Source: Acidocella sp. (GTDB taxonomy: Bacteria > Pseudomonadota > Alphaproteobacteria > Acetobacterales > Acetobacteraceae). From it: 50,774 nt of DNA. A program made the translations under genes and the position numbers. This document shows, in pieces, positions 33,179-43,015 of the stretch; the stretch's first letter is position 1, and each line of letters starts with the position of its first letter. The stretch is taken from NCBI GenBank assembly GCA_026224875.1, contig JAMFRU010000096.1, positions 1-50,774 of the forward strand, written 5' to 3'. The notes under the pieces are model-generated. The model ran no database searches, had not been told where the DNA came from, and worked only from the letters and a program-made list of their open reading frames with translations.

Positions 33179-33517
33179 ATTTATTCGTGTCGGAGGAGAG
33201 GCATGATGCCGTATTTAGGTTGTGAGATGAGTTGAAATCAAGTGCGTATCGCCATGATGCGGGTATTCCGGCCGGCCATGCAATGAGAATTCGGCTGGGA
33301 GGCTGGGCATGGCCAACCGTTATCGCAGGTTGCGGCGGCTTGCAATGCACAATAGTATTGGGCTTTGGCATTCAGGTTAGGTCATGAATACAACTTCCGG
33401 TAGCATAAAGTTTGGCGGCGCCGTCTCATACGCTGATTTTGGGGCCTGTTGCTGCCAGAAATCCGGACAAACCAGAGCCTGCTCCAGTTCACTAAAGGTT
33501 GAGAGCAAAGAGGTTTT
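33179..33517. other. Intergenic region between the GT2 gene and wzm
   Basis: About 340 bases containing the divergent promoters of the glycosyltransferase and the exporter operon. No gene, strong hairpin or clear -35/-10 pair was recognised. AAAGAGG precedes the wzm start. Confidence 0.4.
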
Positions 33518-34378
33518 ATGAGGACCGGCCGGATATTCATGACGTCCCAGGGCGTTGCGGCGGTTTCCCCAACCTCGCTGTTGATCAGTCTACTGGACAA
33601 CCACCGGTTGATTTTTCAGCTGGCACGGCGCGAGGTGGCGAGTCGCTATAAAGGGTCGGTACTGGGGATGGCCTGGACGCTGTTCACGCCGATTTTCATG
33701 CTCGCGGTATATACTTTCGTGTTTTCCGAGATTTTCAAATCGCGCTGGGGCGGCAGCGCGAGCGGCGGGAATGAAAGCCGGAGCCAGTTCGCGTTGATTC
33801 TGTTCACGGGCATGATCATGCTCAACCTCTTCAACGAGGTGTTGAACCGCGCGCCAGGGCTGGTGATTGCGAATGTAAATTATGTGAAAAAGGTGATTTT
33901 TCCCCTGGAAATTTTGCCTGTTGTCGCGACTTTAAGTGCATTATTCAATGCGCTGGTCAGCCTTGCCGTGTTACTCGCCGCCTTTATCGCATTTAATTTA
34001 TATGTGCACTGGACTGTGATTTTCATTTTTCCGGTGTTGCTGCCCTTGGTTGTTCTCACCTTGGGGCTGGCCTGGTTCTTGGCGGCACTAGGTGTTTTTC
34101 TGCGTGATGCCGGCCAAACGATCATAATTGTAACAATGGCGCTGATGTTTCTGTCGCCGATTTTCTACCCGCTGAGCGCTGTGCCGCCGCGGTTTCAGCC
34201 CTATGTACTGGCAAATCCTTTAACGTTCATCATAGGCCAGGCGAGGGATGTTTTGATCTGGGGCATTGCACCGGATTGGCTCGGGCTCGGCGCATATATG
34301 ATCTGCGCTTGCGTGGTGGCCTGCGCCGGCTATGCCTGGTTTCAATATATGCGCAAAGGATTCGCGGATGTCCTTTGA
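33518..34378 (+). CDS. wzm: ABC-2 type polysaccharide export permease
   Basis: A 286-residue membrane protein with six hydrophobic segments. The N-terminal RREVASRYKGSVLGMAWTL is the family signature of polysaccharide and polyol phosphate ABC exporters (Wzm/TagG). It forms the channel through which lipid-linked glycans cross the inner membrane, powered by the next gene product. AAAGAGG four to five bases before the ATG supports the start. It overlaps the ATPase gene by 11 bases and begins the plus-strand polysaccharide operon. Confidence 0.92.
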   Translation: MRTGRIFMTSQGVAAVSPTSLLISLLDNHRLIFQLARREVASRYKGSVLGMAWTLFTPIFMLAVYTFVFSEIFKSRWGGSASGGNESRSQFALILFTGMIMLNLFNEVLNRAPGLVIANVNYVKKVIFPLEILPVVATLSALFNALVSLAVLLAAFIAFNLYVHWTVIFIFPVLLPLVVLTLGLAWFLAALGVFLRDAGQTIIIVTMALMFLSPIFYPLSAVPPRFQPYVLANPLTFIIGQARDVLIWGIAPDWLGLGAYMICACVVACAGYAWFQYMRKGFADVL

Positions 34379-35768
34379 TGCGGCGCCCCCTTTGTCTGGA
34401 GCTGAGGATATTGCCATCCGTGTGCAGGGCGTTGGCAAATGCTACCATATTTACAGCAAGCCGCTGGACCGGCTGAAGCAGTTTTTTCTGCCCAGGCTGC
34501 GCCGGTTATTCGGGCTTTCCAGGGCCGGTTACCACCGTGAATTCTGGGCGCTGAAGGATGTGACCTTCGAGGTACGCCGGGGTGAAACGGTGGGAATTGT
34601 GGGGCGTAATGGCGCGGGCAAATCGACCCTGCTGCAGTTGATCTGCGGCACGCTCACGCCGAGCTGCGGTACGCTGGAGACCAATGGCCGCATCGCAGCA
34701 CTGCTGGAACTGGGCTCCGGGTTCAATCCGGAATTCACCGGGCGTGAAAATGTGTTTTTGAATGCCACGGTACTGGGGCTGAGTGCGCTGGAAATCGCAG
34801 AGCGCTTCGATGCGATTGTCGAATTCGCCGATATCGGATTATTCATCGACCAGAGCGTGAAGACCTATTCGAGCGGCATGATGGTGCGCCTGGCCTTCGC
34901 GGTGATCGCCCATGTGGATGCGGACATACTGGTGGTGGACGAGGCGCTCTCGGTGGGCGACGTGTTTTTTCAGCAAAAATGTCAGCGGTTTCTGAAAGGG
35001 TTTCAGGCGCAAGGCGGCACGATTTTATTTGTGAGCCACGATACCGGCGCCGTGACAGCACTTTGCAACACCGCGATTTTGCTCTCCCGCACGCAGGATT
35101 ATGCGAGTCTGCAGGGAAAAACCGAGGATATATGCCGGATTTATCTGAACGAATTATATCAGGAGCGGGCCGCACCCAAAGGGCTGGAGTCGCCGCGCGA
35201 AACGGTGCTGGAATCGCACCGTCAACAACGGCATTATGAGGCAGCGGAGCAGACAGAAAACCTTTATAATATTTCCGGTTTTCAGTCTCACTCCGAAAAT
35301 TTCGGCGAGGGCGGGGCAAAAATCCGCGATGTGTGGTTTCAGGATGACCATGCCCAGCCTGTGCATGAGGTGCTTGGCGGGGCCGAGGTTTGCCTGTGCA
35401 TGCGCATTGAAGCGCTGTCGCGGGTCAATGCGCCGGCTTTTGGCTTCATGATCAAAGACCGGCTGGGACAATATATATTTACGGAAGGCACGAATGCGCC
35501 CTTCAAGCCCTATGGGCTGGTGCTGATGCCTGGTGAAATCGTGACGGTTTCGTTCTCCTTCACCATGCCGATTTTAATCCGCGGTGAGTATTCGCTGAAC
35601 GTCGCGGTGGCGCAGGGAGATGATCACGATCATTTTCAACATCACTGGATTCACGACGCGGTTATCATTCGCTCGCTGAAAAGCCGCCTGGTGCATGGTA
35701 TTGCCGGCGTGCAAAATCTCGCCATTAACATGACGATTGAAAGTTCCAAATTGGAAATGGATTTATGA
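34368..35768 (+). CDS. wzt: Polysaccharide ABC exporter ATPase with C-terminal carbohydrate-binding domain
   Basis: A 466-residue Wzt-type ATPase. Walker A is GRNGAGKST (79-87), the signature is YSSGMMVRLAFA (167-178) and Walker B is ILVVDEA (187-193). Residues about 300-466 are a beta-rich extension as in Wzt proteins that recognise a modified non-reducing end of the O-antigen before export, so export probably depends on a terminal modification such as methylation; the next gene is a methyltransferase. ATG 34368 is chosen because it overlaps wzm in the usual way. The last four bases overlap the next start. Confidence 0.92.
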   Translation: MSFDAAPPLSGAEDIAIRVQGVGKCYHIYSKPLDRLKQFFLPRLRRLFGLSRAGYHREFWALKDVTFEVRRGETVGIVGRNGAGKSTLLQLICGTLTPSCGTLETNGRIAALLELGSGFNPEFTGRENVFLNATVLGLSALEIAERFDAIVEFADIGLFIDQSVKTYSSGMMVRLAFAVIAHVDADILVVDEALSVGDVFFQQKCQRFLKGFQAQGGTILFVSHDTGAVTALCNTAILLSRTQDYASLQGKTEDICRIYLNELYQERAAPKGLESPRETVLESHRQQRHYEAAEQTENLYNISGFQSHSENFGEGGAKIRDVWFQDDHAQPVHEVLGGAEVCLCMRIEALSRVNAPAFGFMIKDRLGQYIFTEGTNAPFKPYGLVLMPGEIVTVSFSFTMPILIRGEYSLNVAVAQGDDHDHFQHHWIHDAVIIRSLKSRLVHGIAGVQNLAINMTIESSKLEMDL

Positions 35769-36901
35769 CTGCTGTCGCAACGCGTTACGGCTTGATGGAT
35801 ATCATCGAAAGCGATTCGACTGTTTCGAAATCGCTGCGGTTATATGGTGAATGGGCCCAGGAGGAGCTTGGGTTACTGGCGCGGTTTATTGCGCCTGGTG
35901 CTTGCGTGTTGGATGCGGGTGCGTTTATTGGCACGCATACGCTGGCTTTTGCCCAGATGGTGGGGCCAACAGGCAGGGTTTACGCGTTTGAACCGCGCCG
36001 TGAGATTTTTGCATATTTGCAACGGAATATTGACACGAATGGTCTGGGGCAGGTGCATGCTCGCAATGTAGCCCTTGGCGCGCAGCCGGCTGAGCTGGCT
36101 ATGGGTACACTTGATCTGCTGCATGCTGATAATTTCGGCGGGCTGGCGCTTGCATCGCCGCGCGATACCGCGGCGGATGGGCGGTATTTCGTTTCGATTG
36201 TTACGCTTGATATGCTAGATTTACCAAAAGTGAACCTGATCAAGCTCGATGTTGAAGGCATGGAGGGTGAAGTGCTGGCGGGCGCGCGCGATATGATTGC
36301 GCGTGACCGGCCGGTGATTTTTGCTGAATGTAATTCGCTGGATGGCGGTGTTTCGCTGTTGGGTTTTGCCCGGGAAAATGGCTACCGGGTGTTTGGCAGC
36401 GTGAGCGGGGCTTATAGCACGGCGAATTTCAACAATGTGCCTGAGAATATTTTCGGGGCCGCAAGGGAACTGGGGCTTTTGCTGCTCTCGGCTGACCATA
36501 TTGAAACATATGAGGCAGCTCTTGGGCAAATGCGGTTACCCGAGGTTGAGAGTTTCGATGATTTATCGTGCTTGCTCCTGAGCAAACCGCAATATTACGA
36601 TGAAATACTCGCGCCGTTTTGCACAAAGCATAAGGTGAAGCTGGCACTGGCAAGCCCTGAGCTGGCCGCTGCGGAAGCGGCAAAGGGACGGTGCGAGGTA
36701 GCGTTGAGTGAGGCGAAGGAACTCGCCTTTGCCCGATTGGATGAGATTAATACGCTGGGCGCAGCGCTCAGTGAGACGCAAAGCCTGGCGTTGGAGTTGC
36801 AGGCGCGGCTTGTATCGGCCGAGCAGGCGTTACAGGCGCTGGAGCAGACCGCGGCTATTCGCATATTGCGCCGGGCGGGCCTGCTGAAATCGCGAACATG
36901 A
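35765..36901 (+). CDS. FkbM-family methyltransferase with C-terminal coiled coil
   Basis: A 378-residue protein. The SAM-binding motif is VLDAGAFIGTHTLAFA (43-58), followed by YAFEPRREIFAYLQRN, and NLIKLDVEGMEGEVLAGA, the FkbM-type acidic loop, near 158-175. Residues about 300-365 are Ala-, Glu- and Leu-rich and probably form a coiled coil. FkbM enzymes O-methylate sugars or polyketides. It is coupled by ATGA overlaps to wzt before and to the glycosyltransferase after it. It may add the terminal methyl group recognised by the Wzt C-terminal domain; this is inference. Confidence 0.87.
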   Translation: MTAVATRYGLMDIIESDSTVSKSLRLYGEWAQEELGLLARFIAPGACVLDAGAFIGTHTLAFAQMVGPTGRVYAFEPRREIFAYLQRNIDTNGLGQVHARNVALGAQPAELAMGTLDLLHADNFGGLALASPRDTAADGRYFVSIVTLDMLDLPKVNLIKLDVEGMEGEVLAGARDMIARDRPVIFAECNSLDGGVSLLGFARENGYRVFGSVSGAYSTANFNNVPENIFGAARELGLLLLSADHIETYEAALGQMRLPEVESFDDLSCLLLSKPQYYDEILAPFCTKHKVKLALASPELAAAEAAKGRCEVALSEAKELAFARLDEINTLGAALSETQSLALELQARLVSAEQALQALEQTAAIRILRRAGLLKSRT

Positions 36902-38499
36902 ATTTGCAGCACAACATCGACCAGGTGGTGGTGCGCGACGGGCAGATTTTTGCCTATGGCTGGGGATTCGTGCCTGGTGCGGTTATACAACAACTAAGTC
37001 TGCGGCTGGAATTCGAAGGCGGGGTGGTTGAGGATATTGACGCGGAATACGGCAGGCAGCGTGACGATGTACAGGCGACATTTGCCGGCATAAGTGAAGC
37101 GCGGAATGCCGGGTTTTTAATCCTGGCCGGGCTCGGCGGGCGGCGTGTGACACGCGCGGTGCTGCTGTGGGACCTGGCGGATATGCCGCAGGTCGAAACA
37201 ATTTTGCCGCTGCCGCAGATGGAGACCCGGCCGGCCGAGCTAGCACGGTTTGGCTATTATAAAATGCTGTTCCGCAAGGCCGTGGCATTGCTCAAAGCCG
37301 CGGGCATACGGGCGCTGTTTCGGAAAGTTTTCCGCTATTTGTCGAACCGGCCGCGCGTGGCGAATGAGAATGCCTGGGCGCAATTGCAAAAAGGGATGGC
37401 TGGGCGCACTTTATGCGTGATCGTGGATCATGACATGGGTGGCGGTGCTAATATTTACCGCAACGAGATGATCGCGCAGCGTGGTGAAGCCGGTGAGACG
37501 GTGGTGCTGTTTGGCTTCCATATAGCAACGTTGCAGTATTTTTTTGAAGTTTTTGGAGGTGGCCCGTCGCAGCGCTATTCTGTGGCGCAACTGGATGACG
37601 CGCTGCAGCTTGTGGCGGCGGCCAACGTGCGGCAGATTATTTATAACTGCGCTGTGTCCTTCCGCGCGCCGCTGCAGGTGCCGGAGCTGCTAATTTCGTT
37701 GCGGCACCACACGGGCGCGCCGCTGCTGTTTTTGGTGCATGATTATTTTGCCATTTGCCCGAGCCATTTTCTCATCGATGCGGATGGAAAATTCTGTGCC
37801 GTGCCGGCACCCGCTGCGTGCAATGCCTGCCTGGTACGGCACCGGGATGGGTTCGTCTCGCTTTCGGGCATTCGCGCGATTGAGGTATGGCGGGATAGTT
37901 GGGGTGCCGCACTCGATTTGGCCGATGAGGTTCGCGTATTCTCAGACTCGTCCAAAGAGATGATGCTGCGCGCCTACCCGGCGCTCGATGCGGCGCGCAT
38001 CCGGCTGGTGCCGCATGTTCTGCATACGCAATTGGCGCCACAGCCTGTGGCGGCAGGCGATGGGCTGCATATCGGCGTCGTCGGCGCGGTGGGGCGGCAT
38101 AAGGGTGCTACGATTGTTGCTGCACTGGCCGAAGAGATTCAACGGCGTGGAACGAACGCAAAAATAACCGTCATCGGTACGCTGGAGGCCAAAGTGCCGC
38201 GTGAGATCGTACGGGTGACCGGGCCTTACGAGGCGGCGCGTCTGCCGGTGGAAATTGCAAAATCCGGCGCGAATGTGTTTCTGTTTCCCTCGATCTGGGG
38301 TGAGACATTCTCCTATACATCGCATGAGCTGATTGCGATGAAATTGCCGTTTGCCTGTTTTAATTTCGGCGCCCAGGCCGATCTGGCGCGGCGGTATGAA
38401 CAAGGACTTGTATTGGACACCATGGATGTGCCGGAGATTCTTGACCGTCTGGAAGAATTCTGGCGCGCCTGTTATCGTGTGAAAGAGATTACACCATGA
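36898..38499 (+). CDS. Family 4-like glycosyltransferase with N-terminal extension
   Basis: A 533-residue protein. About 150 N-terminal residues, beta-rich with no recognised domain, precede a GT-B type enzyme: DHDMGGGANIYRNEM begins the first Rossmann half near residue 178, HIGVVGAVGRHKGATIV the second near 390, and SIWGETFSYTSHELIAMK gives the E-x7-E site near 465. A Cys-rich stretch, CAVPAPAACNACLV near 300, might bind a metal. It is translationally coupled on both sides (ATGA overlaps) and should build the exported glycan. Donor and acceptor are unknown. Confidence 0.82.
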   Translation: MNLQHNIDQVVVRDGQIFAYGWGFVPGAVIQQLSLRLEFEGGVVEDIDAEYGRQRDDVQATFAGISEARNAGFLILAGLGGRRVTRAVLLWDLADMPQVETILPLPQMETRPAELARFGYYKMLFRKAVALLKAAGIRALFRKVFRYLSNRPRVANENAWAQLQKGMAGRTLCVIVDHDMGGGANIYRNEMIAQRGEAGETVVLFGFHIATLQYFFEVFGGGPSQRYSVAQLDDALQLVAAANVRQIIYNCAVSFRAPLQVPELLISLRHHTGAPLLFLVHDYFAICPSHFLIDADGKFCAVPAPAACNACLVRHRDGFVSLSGIRAIEVWRDSWGAALDLADEVRVFSDSSKEMMLRAYPALDAARIRLVPHVLHTQLAPQPVAAGDGLHIGVVGAVGRHKGATIVAALAEEIQRRGTNAKITVIGTLEAKVPREIVRVTGPYEAARLPVEIAKSGANVFLFPSIWGETFSYTSHELIAMKLPFACFNFGAQADLARRYEQGLVLDTMDVPEILDRLEEFWRACYRVKEITP

Positions 38500-39767
38500 A
38501 AACTATTCACGTTTTTACCAGCGCCGCATGCAATTATATTCCCAAAGTGCGCGTGCTGGTGGAGTCCATCCGCAAATGGCATCCAGAATGGCGCATCCAT
38601 CTGGCACTTTCCGATGAGCTACCGGAGGGGATCGATATATCGCAGGAGCAGTTCGATGAGGTGCATCCAGCAAGTTCGCTGGATATCCCGGATTTCAAAG
38701 GCTGGGCCTTCTGCCACACGATTGTAGAATTCTCGACGGCGATAAAGCCGTATATGCTGAAAAAACTGCTGGCGCGGGATGATTGCGCAGGCGTCGTGTA
38801 TCTAGACCCCGATACTGTCGTGTTTTCCCGGCTGGATGATATGCTGGCAGGGCTTGAGGCGAGCAATATCGCGTTGACACCGCACCAGACGGTACCGGAG
38901 ACACGGCTTTCCGCGGTGATCGATAATGAAATCTGCAGTCTGAAACATGGCATTTATAATCTGGGCTTCATCGCGGTCCGGCCGACCGAGGTGGGCCGCG
39001 CATTTGCCGCCTGGTGGGCTGAACGGATCTATTATTTCTGCCGGGCGGAGATTCCAAACGGGTTGTTTACCGACCAGCGCTGGATCGATCTGGTGCCGGC
39101 GTTTTTTGAAGGCGTGTGCATTTTGCGCACCTCGCGGCTGAATGTTTCGACATGGAATCTGACCATGCGCGAGATGACCGGCACGGCGCCGTTTGATGTG
39201 CAGGTGGATAACGAGCAGTTGGGCTTCTATCATTTCTCCGGGTTTGACAGCGGTGCGATCAACGTTATGGCGGAGAAAAATGCCGGCGGGAACAAGACGG
39301 TTGAAGCGCTGGTGAACTGGTATACGAACCGCACCGCGAGCACTAAAGACGACCCGCTAAGCGCGGTGCCGTGGCATTACGGGCGGTTTGCCGATGGCAG
39401 CCCGATTGCGGCCGCCTCCCGGCTGGTATACCGGCAGCGGCTGGATTTGCAGCGCAGCTTTCCCGAACCTTTCGTTACCACGGGTGGTGGCTATAAGGCC
39501 TGGTGGGAGAAGCGTGGTCGCGTCGAGTTCAAGAAATTATTCGACCCGAAAGAAAGTGCGGCGGAAATGGCGCGGATACGCAATGTTCTGACGCCGGGAT
39601 TTCAGGCGGGCGGAAATGCCCAAGAGGTGAGTTTGCCGCTGCTGGCAGGGCAGATTGGCAAGGCGCTGACGAATGCCAACCACCGGGCGTTGGTAACGCG
39701 CCGGGCCTGGGAGATTTTGCGGACCGAAGGCCTGCCGGGAATTAAGCGTCGCCTGCTGAAGTCCTAG
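38496..39767 (+). CDS. GT-A type glycosyltransferase (GT8-like)
   Basis: A 423-residue protein. The N-terminus MKTIHVFTSAACNYIPKVRV and the metal-binding DPD (104-106 in VVYLDPDTVV) fit nucleotide-diphospho-sugar transferases of the GT8 or related type; IYNLGFIAVRP and DQRWIDLVPAFF in the centre match the conserved acceptor loop of this family. The last 130 residues are poorly conserved. It ends the polysaccharide operon, its stop overlapping that of the converging enoyl-CoA hydratase gene by four bases (CTAG). Confidence 0.83.
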   Translation: MKTIHVFTSAACNYIPKVRVLVESIRKWHPEWRIHLALSDELPEGIDISQEQFDEVHPASSLDIPDFKGWAFCHTIVEFSTAIKPYMLKKLLARDDCAGVVYLDPDTVVFSRLDDMLAGLEASNIALTPHQTVPETRLSAVIDNEICSLKHGIYNLGFIAVRPTEVGRAFAAWWAERIYYFCRAEIPNGLFTDQRWIDLVPAFFEGVCILRTSRLNVSTWNLTMREMTGTAPFDVQVDNEQLGFYHFSGFDSGAINVMAEKNAGGNKTVEALVNWYTNRTASTKDDPLSAVPWHYGRFADGSPIAAASRLVYRQRLDLQRSFPEPFVTTGGGYKAWWEKRGRVEFKKLFDPKESAAEMARIRNVLTPGFQAGGNAQEVSLPLLAGQIGKALTNANHRALVTRRAWEILRTEGLPGIKRRLLKS

Positions 39768-40513
39768 CCGGTTTTGCCGGCGCGGCGCGCCTGGATCAGT
39801 GCTGTGAATTCGGGGCCGTGGCCGGGGCTGTGGTGCAGTTCCCAGGCGTTGCCGGCGGCAAGGTTGAACCCGTCGGTATCGGTGAGCAGTTTTTTGATCT
39901 CGCGGTTGGAGCGGGCGCTGTTGGCGATAATATCGGCGCAAAAAGCATCGACCTTTGCATCCAACTCGGCCTCGGGCACAGCGAAATTGGCGAGGCCCAT
40001 GGCGGCGGCCTCGATGCCCGAATAAATACGGGACGCAAAGATCATTTCCTTGGCTTTGGCCATGCCGATGCGCCGCGGCAGGCGCTGCGTCAGGCCCCAG
40101 ATCGGTACCAGATCGAATTTGGCATGGGTGTCGGCAAAGCGCGCGGTCTCGGCGGCGATGATGATATCCGCTGCAAGCACCAGTTCCAGCCCGCCAGTGT
40201 AGCAATGGCCGCGCACACTGGCGACGACGGGGAAGGGCAAAGTGGCAAGGCGTTCGACCAGACCGTTTTCGATACGTTCTGCCCGCCCGCTTTCATCGCC
40301 GGATGCGAGATCGTCGAGGTCGTGCCCGGCGCAAAAACTACGGCCGGCGCCGCTGAAAATCAGGCAGTCGATGGTGCTGTAATCGAGCCGGTCGAGATGG
40401 CTGGAAATTTCCTCAAACATCGCAACGTTCAGCGCGTTGAGTTTTTCCGGCCGGTTAAGCGTGAGGCGGCAGAGGCGGTTCTCGACCGTGCAGAGGATAG
40501 CGTCGCTGGTCAT
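39764..40513 (-). CDS. Enoyl-CoA hydratase/isomerase family protein
   Basis: A 249-residue crotonase. The oxyanion-hole segment FSGAGRSFCAGHDLDDL (about 52-68) and VRGHCYTGGLELVLAADII (about 100-118) are clear. One of the two catalytic glutamates of true hydratases seems replaced in the ADTHAKFDLVP part, so it may be an isomerase, hydrolase or another crotonase. It starts 13 bases after the fused CoA-transferase gene and shares its operon, so it acts on the CoA thioester formed there. Confidence 0.85.
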   Translation of the reverse strand: MTSDAILCTVENRLCRLTLNRPEKLNALNVAMFEEISSHLDRLDYSTIDCLIFSGAGRSFCAGHDLDDLASGDESGRAERIENGLVERLATLPFPVVASVRGHCYTGGLELVLAADIIIAAETARFADTHAKFDLVPIWGLTQRLPRRIGMAKAKEMIFASRIYSGIEAAAMGLANFAVPEAELDAKVDAFCADIIANSARSNREIKKLLTDTDGFNLAAGNAWELHHSPGHGPEFTALIQARRAGKTG

Positions 40514-40526
40514 TTGTATTCCTTTG

Positions 40527-42920
40527 CTAGCGGATCACGCCCGATTGCGTCAGCCGTTCCTGTTCTTCCGCCGCCAAGCCGATAATCTCACCGAAGACGT
40601 AATCATTATGTTCGCCAAGCCGTGGCGCGCCGTCGGTATTGGCGGCGCCATCCGTGAGGTACCAGGCGGGGCCGGTTGTGGCTTTGGTCTCGCCGGCGCC
40701 GTCGGTAACGTAAAGGTAGAAATTACGGGCCCAGAGATGATCGTCGGCAACAAGATCGATGGAGTTCGCACTTTTGGCTGCGGCCACGCCACGTTGTTGC
40801 AAGGCGGTGGCAAGGTCTTTGGCGTCCTGCCCGCGTGTCCAATCGGCCAGCATTTGCTCTAGCGCCGCCTCATTTTTCTTACGGGCGGCGAGGGAACAAA
40901 ACCGCAAGTCGTCGGCCAAAGCGGGCCGCGCCATTGCTGCGCATAAAGCGCGCCAGGCGGTGTCGTCTGACACGGCGATGCTGATCCAGTCTTCATCGCC
41001 GCAAGGGTAGAGCCCGTGCGGTGCCATGTCCGCATGGCGGTTGCCATCGCATTGCGCGATTTTGCCGTTAAGGCTGTAATCCATAAAAATATCGCCAATC
41101 ATACTGCTCATCGTCTCCACGGCGGAGAGGTCGATGAACTGGCCCTCGCCGGTGCGCTGGCGATGCACCAGTGCGATGAGCGCGGCATAGGCGGCGGCGG
41201 TACCGAAGCTGGAATCGGCATAGCGTATGTTCATGCCGCGCGGGGTTTCGCCCGCGTAACCCACGAGCGAACTCAACCCGCTCAACGCCACGAAACAGGG
41301 AGCATATCCCGTTTGGTACGCTAACGGCCCGTCATTACCGTACATGCCCATGGAGACATAGACGATGCCGGGATGCGCAGCCTTCACCGCGGCATAGCCC
41401 AGCCCCAGACGGTCTATAGCGCCGGGCCGCAGGTTTTCCACCACAATATCGCATTGCCCGATCAAATCCTTCAGCAGCGCAATGCCTTCTTTGGATTTCA
41501 TGTCGATCTGCGCGCTGAGTTTTTGCGGATTGACGGCCTGGAAACCAGGCGCTTTGTTAATGTCATCGACGCCATAGCTGCGCGTGACATCGATGGAGCC
41601 GAGGCTTTCAATGCGGATAACCTCGGCACCGAGATAGGCAAGTTGTTTGCCCACGCAGGGGCCGGCCCAGACTTTGGTCAGTTCCAGCACGCGCACACCT
41701 TCGAGCGGGCCGCCACGGCGTTTTATGGTTTTATGCTGCGTGCTTGCGAGAGCTGCCACGTTTGCCATTTGTTTCGGTATCGCAGCACTCCCAAGCAGTG
41801 GCGCATGGCGCTCGATACGTGCCGGCGTGGCGCTGAGTTTATATGGCGTCGTTGGGTAAAGCGCGCGCCCCTGCACGGGGTGCTCCACCTCCGTGAAAAA
41901 ACCGCGATGCTGGAGTTGCTCGGAACGCGGCAGGTCGCTCACATTATTCACCGGTGCCAGCGTCAGCCCCAGGCTTTGCGCCGCGGCAGCGGCTTCATCC
42001 TTGCCGAGTTTGCTCAACCACGCCGTAATGTGCTGGCGGCAGGTGGCAACCCGCTCCGGCGTCAGCCCGCGCTCCATCCAATTAGAGGGAAAATCATCCA
42101 TCCAGGCGGTATCGTCGAGCAGTTGGCGGATCGCCTCCCAATGCGAGGGGGCGGACATCCAGATGTACACGAAACCATCGAGGCAGGGAAAAATACCGGA
42201 GGGCCCGCCGAGGTCGAAAAGCGTGCGGCCGGTGCCCACTTCCATGTCGCCCGCGACCATCTGCGCCAGCACGTAATCCACGCGTGAGGCCATCACCTCC
42301 TGTTTAGAAACATCGATGAAACGCCCGCGGCCTTGCGCGCGGCAGCCATACAGGCAGGCCGCGATGCACAAAGCGGCATCGAGCCCGGATTCGTAACTCA
42401 CCTGGAAGCGCCCCGCACCTTTGAGCGGCGGCAAATGGGCCTCGCCGGCGCTTGGCGTGTGGTAGCCCCAGCCGCTGGCGTGCAGCACGGTGAGGTCCTC
42501 GGCATGGGCGCGGTCCGCGGGGGCGTTTTGCCCGAACGGTGTAATGGCGCACAGGCTGAGTTTGGGATAGGTGGCAAGGTATGTCGCGGGGTCAAGCCCG
42601 ATGCCGGCCAGCCAGCCGGGGGCGTGGTCATCGATGACCACATCGGCATCTTGCAGCAAACCGGCGAGGGTTTGGTGTCCCGCCGGCGTCGCAAGATCCA
42701 GAGTAAGCGAGCTTTTATTGGTGTTGAGATAGGCAAACAGCCCGCTATGTTCCGGCCCGGTACCGCCGGGCGCGAAAGGCCCGAGCTGGCGCGTGGGGCT
42801 GCCGCCGGGGCGCTCAATTTTAATCACCTCGGCGCCAAAATCCGAAAGCAGTTTTCCGCAATACTCGCCGGCTACGCCCTCGGACAGCTCGATGATTTTG
42901 ACGTTTTGCAGCGCGGACAC
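40527..42920 (-). CDS. Double-domain class III CoA-transferase (CaiB/BaiF type)
   Basis: A 797-residue protein made of two CoA-transferase modules, about 1-390 and 405-797, roughly twice the family length. Each starts with the family signature (NVKIIELSEGVAGEYCGKLL; GVRVLELTKVWAGP). The catalytic aspartate is visible in the second half, Asp569 in YADSSFG; the aligned position of the first half is Glu177 in YESGLDAA, so the first active site may be altered or inactive. It transfers CoA between carboxylic acids in the cytoplasm. It is divergent from the GntR gene, with enoyl-CoA hydratase downstream, and probably activates the substrate of the locus. Confidence 0.87.
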   Translation of the reverse strand: MSALQNVKIIELSEGVAGEYCGKLLSDFGAEVIKIERPGGSPTRQLGPFAPGGTGPEHSGLFAYLNTNKSSLTLDLATPAGHQTLAGLLQDADVVIDDHAPGWLAGIGLDPATYLATYPKLSLCAITPFGQNAPADRAHAEDLTVLHASGWGYHTPSAGEAHLPPLKGAGRFQVSYESGLDAALCIAACLYGCRAQGRGRFIDVSKQEVMASRVDYVLAQMVAGDMEVGTGRTLFDLGGPSGIFPCLDGFVYIWMSAPSHWEAIRQLLDDTAWMDDFPSNWMERGLTPERVATCRQHITAWLSKLGKDEAAAAAQSLGLTLAPVNNVSDLPRSEQLQHRGFFTEVEHPVQGRALYPTTPYKLSATPARIERHAPLLGSAAIPKQMANVAALASTQHKTIKRRGGPLEGVRVLELTKVWAGPCVGKQLAYLGAEVIRIESLGSIDVTRSYGVDDINKAPGFQAVNPQKLSAQIDMKSKEGIALLKDLIGQCDIVVENLRPGAIDRLGLGYAAVKAAHPGIVYVSMGMYGNDGPLAYQTGYAPCFVALSGLSSLVGYAGETPRGMNIRYADSSFGTAAAYAALIALVHRQRTGEGQFIDLSAVETMSSMIGDIFMDYSLNGKIAQCDGNRHADMAPHGLYPCGDEDWISIAVSDDTAWRALCAAMARPALADDLRFCSLAARKKNEAALEQMLADWTRGQDAKDLATALQQRGVAAAKSANSIDLVADDHLWARNFYLYVTDGAGETKATTGPAWYLTDGAANTDGAPRLGEHNDYVFGEIIGLAAEEQERLTQSGVIR

Positions 42921-43003
42921 CGGATGCTCCCTGTTTGTGGCTTCATGTCATCGCCTAGCCGGAACCGCCAGGCAACGCAGAGCGCTGTGACCTAACACCT
43001 GCA

Positions 43004-43015
43004 CCGCCCGGGCGG
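43004..43015. promoter_or_regulatory. Perfect 12-base palindrome in the divergent CoA-transferase/GntR region
   Basis: CCGCCCGGGCGG lies in the 243-base gap between the CoA-transferase start (42920) and the GntR start (43164). It could be an operator of the GntR protein, but short GC-only palindromes arise often by chance in this genome. Confidence 0.2.
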
